A stretch of 64,000 nt of DNA from Semisulcospira habei. Taxonomy: Eukaryota > Mollusca > Gastropoda > Semisulcospiridae. The position numbers were made by a program, and so were the translations under genes. Under the pieces are notes generated by a model. That model made no database searches. It was given only the letters and a program-made list of their open reading frames with translations, and was not told the origin of the DNA. The DNA is taken from assembly GCA_036245525.1 (NCBI GenBank), contig BTPG01000003.1, positions 134,343,362 to 134,407,361 of the forward strand, in the 5' to 3' direction. Of this stretch, positions 57,333 to 64,000 are shown piece after piece. The first letter of the stretch is position 1, and each line of letters opens with the position of its first letter.

Positions 57333-58430
57333 TATTCCTAATTTAGTAAGGCCAATTACCAATGCAGTTCTCTCTGACTGATGTGTGTTTACTGGGGTTA
57401 CTGGCTGTACTGGTGCTGGTGCCGGTGCAGGTGTTGGTGCCAATGCTGGGGCTGTTACTGACATTACTGGCGTTACTGTCTGTACAGGTGATGTTGATGT
57501 TACTGGCGTTACTAGTGATATTAATGGTTTTAATGGTTCTAGGTGTGTGGTTGCTGGGCTCAAGTTTACAGATTGATTAAGTCCTAATTTTTGATCATGC
57601 CCAGCAACAATTATTTCATTATTATAATTTGTTATTGTCCCCATTTGGAGTTGAAGGTCAGATGGTAACATGTATAACCCGATGCCAACTACAAAGTCAA
57701 CCTTTAATCTAGCATATCTGAGAACGTCTTGGTAGTGTTGTATGCTTGATGGGAGATCTACTACTGAATTAATTGAGTCTTCAATGTTTGCAAGAAACTG
57801 TTTTTGTGCTTCAAATTTCCCACTCCCGTTTAAAATATTTGACTTTGAGCTTGTGCTCCTAGCATACACCACACAAACGTTCTGATAGACTCATTTATGT
57901 GTTCAACTCCTGCTTGAGTAAACCCGTCATTCTTATCTAAGACAAATGTGGTCCAGGCATTAGACTGTTTCTGTTGAATTGAGCCTAACCACACTTCAGA
58001 TTTTGATGAGAATGAAGAGTAGGGAGGCCAGTAATCTTGAGGGTATTGGCTGTGACTCATAGCATAATACAATGTTCCCATACCATTGTGATCATCAAGT
58101 TTTTGTGTAAAGTCATACTTTATCACTGATGTTAAATTCATTACAGATGCATTCAAATGCTTTCAAATCGATGGGATTGTTAAACTGATTAAAACTGGAT
58201 TCAGTGGGCAGTGGGGTATGGAGTTCTGACAGTATTCTTCTAAGCTGGTAATATGTGTGGAAACGATAGACAGACTTAATCAGTTTGTTTGGGTGATTTA
58301 AGTGGTCTGTAAAAGAAATGCCACAGCCTGTAGTTGAACATAGTATAGCAAAGTTAAGTTGGTTTTGAAACATCTGTAGTGGGCTTGAGGACAACTTTCT
58401 TGCAGTTGCATCATCTGTAATTGGTGGGTT
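57309..58430 (-). pseudogene. Polinton conserved protein (uncharacterised), minus strand
   Basis: About 370 codons in three frames: PLQMFQNQLNFAILCSTTGC, YRFHTYYQLRRILSELHTPL, NAWTTFVLDKNDGFTQAGVE, ESIRTFVWCMLGAQAQS, FEAQKQFLANIEDSINSVVD, QHYQDVLRYARLKVDF, GIGLYMLPSDLQLQMG. Then a Pro/Ala/Val-rich stretch (APTPAPAPAPVQPV) and a hydrophobic C-terminus. Frameshifts near 58130 and 57845. No ATG in frame at the 5' end, so the start seems lost. Known from other elements of this group by its conserved motifs. Possibly a minor virion protein, not proven. Confidence 0.7.
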
Positions 58431-58433
58431 TAT

Positions 58434-58610
58434 TTAATGATCATATGGATTCGGCACTTTCACTTGAAATAAATCTCCTTCAGACAAAGCTATATCGAGC
58501 TCATTTAGCTTAATTATTGTCTGGTCATAAGTTGGCGCGACATTGTACTTGGCATCCAAGTTAAATTGAAATGCATTTACAGTGGTAATTGTTGGTGATT
58601 TAAATTCCAT
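58434..58610 (-). CDS. Small Polinton ORF, 58 residues
   Basis: Intact from ATG 58610 to TAA 58434. Begins MEFKSPTITTVNAFQFNLDA, middle YDQTIIKLNELDIALSEGDL, ends KVPNPYDH. It lies directly upstream of the previous gene and divergent from the minor capsid gene. Its codon use and AT content match the neighbours. Not recognised. The intact frame amid broken genes and the position make it a likely gene. Confidence 0.5.
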   Translation of the reverse strand: MEFKSPTITTVNAFQFNLDAKYNVAPTYDQTIIKLNELDIALSEGDLFQVKVPNPYDH

Positions 58611-58635
58611 TGTGCTTTTTTATGTGATAATAAAA
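58611..58635. promoter_or_regulatory. Divergent intergenic region, possible bidirectional promoter
   Basis: 25 bp, AT-rich (ttatgtgataataaaa), between the starts of the minus-strand 58-residue ORF and the plus-strand minor capsid gene. No defined motif. Confidence 0.25.
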
Positions 58636-59382
58636 ATGTTTATAACCTTATCAAATCTTGACATAAGCAAACCAGTGTGGTTAACTAATGGAATAGATAA
58701 TCATGATGGTAGCAAAGCTGTAGCTATCCATGAAATCTTCTACACAGTAAAGTGGTTTAATGTAACAGATGATACAAGTTTTCATGTAAGTTATAGCAAA
58801 GCTGGTAATAGTGGCTTGGGCACTAAAACACACTTTATACCATCTGGGTATCATGACTTTTGTACTTTAGCTGAATGGTTTCAAACTAAATTAAAAATTA
58901 AAGCAACTTTAAATCAGGCTAACTTACATGTTACATTAGAATTTCCTGTAGGTAGTCAGCCTATAATTTCAAGTGAACTTGCATATTTGCTCGGTTTATT
59001 AGGCAGACATATAATGTCTAAGGATGAAAGTTGGGTAATGGGTTTTGGAAGTGCTAATATTGGTGGTTGGTCACCTACGACAGTTAAAGATGAAATAACT
59101 GGAAAATATCCTGTTCATTTGTCAGTACACACAGTGCTAAATGCTCATTGAAAAGAACTGAACATGCCTGAAAATGTTCACAATGGAAAGCCTTCGACTT
59201 TGTTGCGATGCTTACCGACTGGAACTGCTCCCTATTGTGAGAGTGAAGTTATTAGATTTCCTAATTTGCAGTTTAAAAAATTAGGTGCCAGTTTCTTTGA
59301 ATCACTGTGTTTATCTGTAACTAATCAGGATGGAAAACCAGTTATAATGCATGATTTTAGTGTTGTGTTGGAAGTTAAATAA
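58636..59382 (+). pseudogene. Polinton minor capsid (penton-like) protein, probable
   Basis: 248 codons from MFITLSNLDISKPVWLTNG, one in-frame TGA at 59149-59151. Beta-rich: EIFYTVKWFNVTDDTSFHVS, FIPSGYHDFCTLAEWFQTKL, VTLEFPVGSQPIISSELAYL, LLGRHIMSKDE, then after the stop LLRCLPTGTAPYCESEVIRF and FESLCLSVTNQDGKPVIMHD, ending FSVVLEVK. The 'SLCLSVTNQDGKPV...F-V-L' end and the 'SELAYLLG' segment resemble Polinton minor capsid proteins with a single jelly roll. The similarity was judged by eye. Start chosen at the ATG closest to the divergent gene. Confidence 0.65.
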
Positions 59383-59405
59383 ATGTTATTTTTGCTGAAT
59401 AAAAA

Positions 59406-59900
59406 ATGAGTGGCGGCCCAAGGACAAAAATTATACCAGTTGCATGTCCGTCAATAGAGTTAAAAGATTTGGCTGACGTGCAAGATTTTGATAAAGAAGG
59501 TGAGATAGGAGAGGTGTATGGCCTTGAACATGTTTCCATTGGATTGTACAAATGAAAGGCAATTGAAGATGTAAAAGATGGTGCTGAGAGACAGTTCTCT
59601 AAACTTGGCCAACTTCGTGATGTTACTGTACCTACACCTGTAAATAATGTGCTCTACAGCTTAAAACATGTGGGTAATAAGTGGGTAATTATTCCTACCC
59701 CTGTTCCGCTTGCACCTATCGCAATTGTATGGGACGTAATGTTTGTATTTATCAGTCCTTATGTTTATTTTACTGATGAAGGAGCCTTAGTATTTAGAAA
59801 AGTTGTTAACTCTGAGCCAATGCTTGTAAGTCTTGTGCCAAGCTATTTTGCAGAAACCAATAGCAGAGAAAAACTAAAACTGCAAGAGTATGGAAAATGA
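59406..59900 (+). pseudogene. Polinton uncharacterised protein E
   Basis: 164 codons from MSGGPRTKIIPVACPSIELK, in-frame TGA at 59553-59555. The second half is hydrophobic and beta-like (KWVIIPTPVPLAPIAIVWDV, MFVFISPYVYF), ending LKLQEYGK. The stop overlaps the next start (ATGA at 59897-59900). Not recognised. Confidence 0.5.
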
Positions 59901-60285
59901 AGATTACAAATAGAAAGGGTAGGACAGATACTACTATTCTGTTTGTACCATCAAACTTTACCATAGATAGAGAAGCGACAATAGTTTTTATAATTCTAAT
60001 GAGGTCTGTGGATTCTGCAAAAGAAGCAGATATCGCACAGGGAATCAAACTTACGTGGGATAGCTCAGTAGCAGAGACAACAAAGGTCGTTATTGCTATT
60101 AGAAAAAGCAACACAGATTTTGAAGTTTCCAGTAGTATCCCCGCTGTTAAGGTAGTAATCGATAAAATAACTTTTGTTCTTCTAAGTTTCATAAACCTGG
60201 AACACATAGATCTAAGTTTCATTTTATTACGCTAGCAAATTGTATACCTTTGAAGAGTTGCAAAATGAATTAGAAGATTAAATAT
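59897..60285 (+). pseudogene. Polinton uncharacterised protein F
   Basis: Starts ATG 59897 overlapping the previous stop. MKITNRKGRTDTTILFVPSN, then REATIVFIILMRSVDSAKEA and a beta-like repeat. The frame ends at 60235, but YTFEELQNELED in another frame up to 60285 looks like its natural C-terminus, implying a frameshift near 60220. Not recognised. Confidence 0.45.
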
Positions 60286-60306
60286 AAAAAATATTTGCCA
60301 CAAAAA

Positions 60307-60942
60307 ATGCCACCACTGAATCCACAAATACCACCTGAGCCACTTGAGCATATTGTTCCAGATAAAACATTACAGGCAGACTCATTCCAATTAATAAATA
60401 TTACAGAAGCGTTGAAGTATTTGGAAGGAGAACAAGCAAAATACTCCAGGTGCAAAAGACGATATAAAACGGTTTTCAATTCTGTACACAACACTTTAAT
60501 GGCCGTTGGTGTGGTTTCAGCTGGATTATCTGTCACTGGTTTAGCTCTTTTTGCTACAGGAGTGAGAAGTGTCATAGGAATTGCTATTGAAGGAGTTGGC
60601 GCCGCCACAGGTCTGGCATGCTTTGGTTTGGAAGCCCTTAACAAAAGATTTTTTACAAAGTTGCAGAAGCATGAAGCCTTGAGTACGCTTGCTGGTGCTA
60701 AGCTGAGCAGTATGAAACTTATTATCAGTAAGGCTTTAGATGATAATAAAATTGATGATCATGAATTTAAGAGAGTGCAGGATGATTTGGCCAATTACAA
60801 ACCACAAAAGTCTGAAATTCAAAATAAGATGCGTAGTCAACCCGTGAATGTTGAAGAACTAAAGAAATCTTTTTTAGAAGAAGGGAAAAAGATAGGCATA
60901 GAAGAAACTATGAAAAGAGTTCAAGAACTTATAAGCAAGTAA
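60307..60942 (+). CDS. Polinton conserved protein with central hydrophobic region
   Basis: 211 codons, intact. N-terminal Pro-rich start (MPPLNPQIPPEPLEHIVPDK), LINITEALKYLEGEQAKYSR, then a long Gly/Ala/Val hydrophobic part (about residues 62-110: VHNTLMAVGVVSAGLSVTG, GIAIEGVGAATGLACFGLE), followed by a helical, charged second half (SLTLAGAK-type segment LSTLAGAKLSSMKLIISKAL, DDHEFKRVQDDL) ending VQELISK. I know this type from many invertebrate Polinton-like elements. The hydrophobic helical hairpin suggests membrane insertion. Its function is unknown. Its stop overlaps the next small ORF. Confidence 0.65.
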   Translation: MPPLNPQIPPEPLEHIVPDKTLQADSFQLINITEALKYLEGEQAKYSRCKRRYKTVFNSVHNTLMAVGVVSAGLSVTGLALFATGVRSVIGIAIEGVGAATGLACFGLEALNKRFFTKLQKHEALSTLAGAKLSSMKLIISKALDDNKIDDHEFKRVQDDLANYKPQKSEIQNKMRSQPVNVEELKKSFLEEGKKIGIEETMKRVQELISK

Positions 60943-61052
60943 TGATAGGTTTTGGTAATCCATTATTTTTGTCATACTCTTTGCAAAGAGATGTCATGTC
61001 TTTCATGCCTGCTCATTTGACGCCATGCGCCCCACCACCAGAGTATTACTGA
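60942..61052 (+). CDS. Small Polinton ORF, 36 residues, overlapping start
   Basis: ATG at 60942-60944 overlaps the TAA of the previous gene (TAATG). It reads MIGFGNPLFLSYSLQRDVMS, then FMPAHLTPCAPPPEYY and TGA. It has a hydrophobic start and a Pro-rich end with PPEYY, reminiscent of a PPxY late-domain motif. Intact. Not recognised. The overlap and composition support a real gene. Confidence 0.4.
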   Translation: MIGFGNPLFLSYSLQRDVMSFMPAHLTPCAPPPEYY

Positions 61053-61290
61053 GAAAAAAGTTTTATATTGTCCTTGTAACTTGGAAAATCTGTCCAAGTA
61101 AGTTGTGACTTGAATCCAAAAACTTGTAAACTCTTATTTTAAGTCACTCATAACAAGTTATGCCAACTAATTTATTAGGAACTAAAAGTTACCTGTAAAG
61201 TTATTTGGCAGTTTTAGGTGACTTTGGAAATTTGTTATCAAGTATCTGTAGGTAACTTAAATTTGTATGAAGTGTATATAAGAATATTTA

Positions 61291-61291
61291 T

Positions 61292-61335
<44 letters not shown>

Positions 61336-61356
61336 GTGTGTGTGAGTGTATGTGTG
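61291..61356. repeat. (GT)n microsatellite
   Basis: About 60 bp of GT with a few A and C interruptions. Confidence 0.9.
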
Positions 61357-61462
61357 GATATTATTAAATATCTGTGTTTTGGGGTATTGACACAAGTCAA
61401 AGGTATAAATGTTCTTGAAATATACTTTATCATATCTCTAACACTAATCTACATTATATATA

Positions 61463-61763
61463 AACACACACATACGCACATAAACACGCACAAACACAAA
61501 CACACACGTAAACACAAACATACATACGCACAGACAAACATGCACACACGCATGCACATACACACGCACGTACACACATGCGCACACGCATACGCATACA
61601 TATGCACTCACAGACACATACACACGCATACATATCCACTCACAGACACATACACATGCACATACGCATACCCACAGACTATCACACACGCATACGCATT
61701 CACATACCCACAGACATACACACATGCATACGCATACACATGCACTCACAGACTCATGCACAC
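61463..61763. repeat. Degenerate CA/CATA minisatellite
   Basis: About 300 bp of ACACAC / ATACGCA / ACATGCA variants with a loose longer period (cagacacatacacacgcatac) around 61600-61740. Confidence 0.85.
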
Positions 61764-63166
61764 AAAATCTTTATTCAAAATGTATGTAGACTCCGACCTG
61801 CAGAATACTTCGTTAGTTGTATGACACACGATACACAAATTGGCGTTGTGTTCTTGGTCCCGTTACTAAGGCCCTAATGACGTAGTATGGTAGAAACAGT
61901 GTTAACGGCCTTAGCGCGGTTTCTATCGTACTACGTAATTTGTTTACACCGTTACTAAGACCCTGTGACATAGTATGGTAGAAATGGTGTTGACGGCGTT
62001 AACGCTTGTGTAAACAGAATATTGAAGACTTTGTATTTAAGGGTCATTTTTAACTCTGTGTTATGTCTCTGTCTTTTTGGTTGCTATAGGCCTCTAAATA
62101 CAAAATATGAGTAAACCGGCATTTTCCGCATTGCAGCTAGTGACGTATTTGACTCCTCGCTGTACACAAATGACACTGGCGGTCTGCAGTCTGCGCCCGT
62201 GCTGTTTACCACCAGTGGTGGTTGCTACACACAGTCTAGCTTAGCAACCATGTCGACGGCGTTAACGCATGGTGTAAACGGAAAATTGAAGACTTTGTAT
62301 TAAGAGTCATTTTAACTCTGTGTTCTACTCTCATTTCTTAGTTGTCCACAACACGAAAGTGATAGCAAATGGCTATGTGTAAGAAAGCTCAATATTCCGT
62401 TAGCACCGCGCCATCCAATGGTGTTGAGTACACAGCTTAGTCTACAGCCTTCACGTAACGGCGAAGCGAGGCGCTAACTTTGTAATAGCACGCTGACACT
62501 GAGTCATGACTATGAAATTGAAGGCTTGTCTTGACTGGGTTTCTACACAGTTGATTTAAAAGGTCAAACACGACACTGCCTAGCTAAATTAAACAACTGA
62601 CAAACATAACTGTCCATTTTACATACAGTACGACATGTTTTTTCGTATGGTACCACAAAAAAGCTGTAAAACTCTGGTTTTTTTACTTACAGCCGTGTTT
62701 AAAGTAGAACGCAATAACCCGGTTCTACTCGCACACTCCGCAATTTAACAGTAAGTTTTCTTTAGTCTCGGCTCTTTAACCTTTTTGTTGTTTCAAAATA
62801 ACGCACCATAGTAATATTCTACAAGATTTAGTGTTATCACTGGCACTGAATATGAAGTCCAAAATTTGTAATACTTCCAATGACTGACACAAAATAATAC
62901 GTCTTCTCACAGCAACAGAAATCCTAGAAATATCTTGATGGCGCAATACTTTGTCATGTGATAAGAGTCACGAGCTAGGCACGTGAGGTCAGTTGCTAAT
63001 AGCAACATTGACATCACTTACTTCTGGTTGGGGTGTTGTAATGTGGCAATTATGCCTAACGGGAATTTCCACAATGACGCAAGTAGTCATTTCCCAAAAA
63101 CAGCTGATCGTCAATTCGTTTACATTGACAAAGGTAAAAACTGTGTCTGTCGATTGATTAATTAAA

Positions 63167-63409
63167 CTTTGTTTAAAAAGTCAATGTCAGCATTAATTAT
63201 TTAGGTGTGGTGGGGGATCTGCCTTAATAATCGCGGGTTGGCAGCTGATCAAAAATCGTTGCTTAAATAATTCCTGGAATTACTAGTACGGCTAGTCAGA
63301 TAAAGCTGTTGGAGCGATTTGTTGGAGGTCGATGGTCTAAATACCGAGCTAATTAGAGTAATCATTTGTTTATTAAATGGGTGTGGTTGTAGCCCCACAT
63401 CTTCTCTCT
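63167..63409 (-). repeat. Polinton right terminal inverted repeat
   Basis: Reverse complement of 44005-44243, best conserved in the outer 36 bp. The outer edge is at ...TCTCTCT before GTCCGT. Confidence 0.9.
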
Positions 63410-63633
63410 GTCCGTTTTGCGATGTAAAAAAACCCACTCTTGTCATCAAGAGCAGTCTTCGGAGATCAGATGATCAGCGGCGTTCGTTTGGTTCTCTTTT
63501 TGTTCTTTTGGAGGCACACATTTTCATGGAGAGGTATCTTGTTCATGCTATGAAACACAAAGAGTACCTAATATGAAACAGTGTTTCATAAGAAACAGTG
63601 TTTGTCTAGCGTATATATGTGACCCACCACCAC

Positions 63634-64000
63634 AAAATGAGTCTTAAGTCACTTTTTGGACAATTTGAGATATTGATATCAGCAGAAACTAGACAGAAAA
63701 CCCTTTTCAATGGTGCCAATAACATGTGAATCAGACGATTGGTCACTGAGTTATGGTTTATAGAAACTGGGGACCCCACACATGTACCCGACCACGCCAC
63801 CCGACAATTTTCAAAATGAGTCTAAAGTCACTTTTTGGACATATTGAGATATTGACATCAGCAGAAACTAGAAAGAAAACCCTTTTTAATGGTGCGAATA
63901 ACATGTGAATCGGACGATTGGTCACCGAGTTATGGTTTTTAGAAACTGGGGACCCCGCACATGTACCCGACTATGCCACCCGACAATTTTCACGAATAGC
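63634..64000. repeat. Tandem satellite, period about 178 bp, running off the window
   Basis: Two monomers start 'aaaatgagtctaaagtcact' (63634 and 63813). They are over 90% identical and include 'ttggggaccccacacatgtaccc'-type sequence. A third begins at the window edge. 63410-63633 between Polinton and satellite has no recognised feature. Confidence 0.85.

Larger units (their letters stand above)
61053..63166. other. Non-coding right part of the Polinton with repeats
   Basis: No genes seen in 2.1 kb. Contains GT and CA-type microsatellites, an inverted repeat at 61880-61936 (acgtagtatggtagaaac and its near-complement) and a direct repeat of about 80 bp (61988-62062 and 62253-62323, 'cgttaacgc...gtgtaaac...attgaagactttgtatt'). 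Much of it may be later insertions. Confidence 0.5.
44005..63409. mobile_element. Polinton/Maverick-type DNA element, 19.4 kb, degenerate
   Basis: Bounded by inverted repeats of about 240 bp starting AGAGAGAAGATGTGGGGCTA. It carries integrase, protein-primed polymerase, packaging ATPase and capsid genes, the diagnostic Polinton set, plus small proteins. Gene clusters alternate in strand: plus 44.3-46.8, minus 46.8-56.1, plus 56.1-57.3, minus 57.3-58.6, plus 58.6-61.1. The expected 6-bp target duplication is not seen (AGTTAG left, GTCCGT right). AT-rich compared with the surrounding LINEs. Contains a 3.5-kb later insertion. The capsid genes mean that an ancestor could have been packaged as a virus; this copy is broken. 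Confidence 0.92.

Noticed and set aside
44005..63409. Recoding of stop codons in the Polinton
   Set aside because: TAA, TAG and TGA all occur inside frames and frameshifts are also present, so decay is the simpler reading.
63381..63415. 6-bp target-site duplication of the Polinton
   Set aside because: Left flank AGTTAG and right flank GTCCGT differ; shifting the ends by one or two bases does not give a match.

Overview
This window looks like repeat-rich nuclear DNA of a mollusc, most likely a gastropod. It has dinucleotide microsatellites up to about 200 bp, many non-LTR retrotransposons of several clades, a TGACCTTGACC-type repeat array, hairpin MITEs, and a few isolated exons with good GT/AG splice sites. 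There is no sign of bacterial gene organisation. The organism call is an inference from repeat style and exon content, not from a marker gene.

Layout. 1-9 kb: degenerate repeats, a gag-like remnant, and a broken LINE (4.1-7.2 kb) that itself carries a 350-bp insert of another LINE. 9-16 kb: mostly non-coding, with one clear immunoglobulin-like exon on the minus strand (11896-12246), one putative exon on the plus strand (15496-15720) and several TTAA-flanked hairpin MITEs. 16-21.3 kb: a 5'-truncated LINE inside a molluscan repeat, then a 3.8-kb foldback structure with long inverted arms. 21.4-33 kb: a pseudogene of a zinc-finger plus tyrosine-recombinase-like protein. It is split by a nearly full-length I-type LINE (22284-28218) with an 11-bp target-site duplication, and is followed by partial gene copies embedded in 330-bp tandem repeats. 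34.7-41.3 kb: two head-to-head copies of one CR1-like LINE, then an endonuclease/RT LINE with a GTAA tail. 42.4-43.3 kb: a 30-bp micro-exon and a cysteine-rich exon on the minus strand, both phase 1-1 like the Ig exon, so these may belong to one large secreted or surface-protein gene.

44005-63409 is a 19.4-kb Polinton/Maverick-type element with about 240-bp terminal inverted repeats. It encodes a retroviral-type integrase, a protein-primed family B DNA polymerase, an A32-like packaging ATPase, a double-jelly-roll-type major capsid protein, a probable minor capsid (penton) protein and about ten small, mostly membrane-associated or uncharacterised proteins. No adenain-like protease was recognised. 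Most of its genes carry one or more nonsense codons or frameshifts, so this copy is decaying. One of its genes is split by a 5'-truncated LINE (50552-54045, 16-bp TSD). That LINE is split by a hAT-type element (51036-53130, 8-bp TSD), which in turn holds a small sequence with inverted repeats and a MADF-like coding piece. A tandem satellite of about 178 bp closes the window.

The main stories are the nested-insertion chronology, the Polinton gene set, the tyrosine-recombinase-like gene family, and a family of palindromic piggyBac-type MITEs. None of these is by itself a proven new system. The recombinase-like family and the small Polinton proteins are the least understood.
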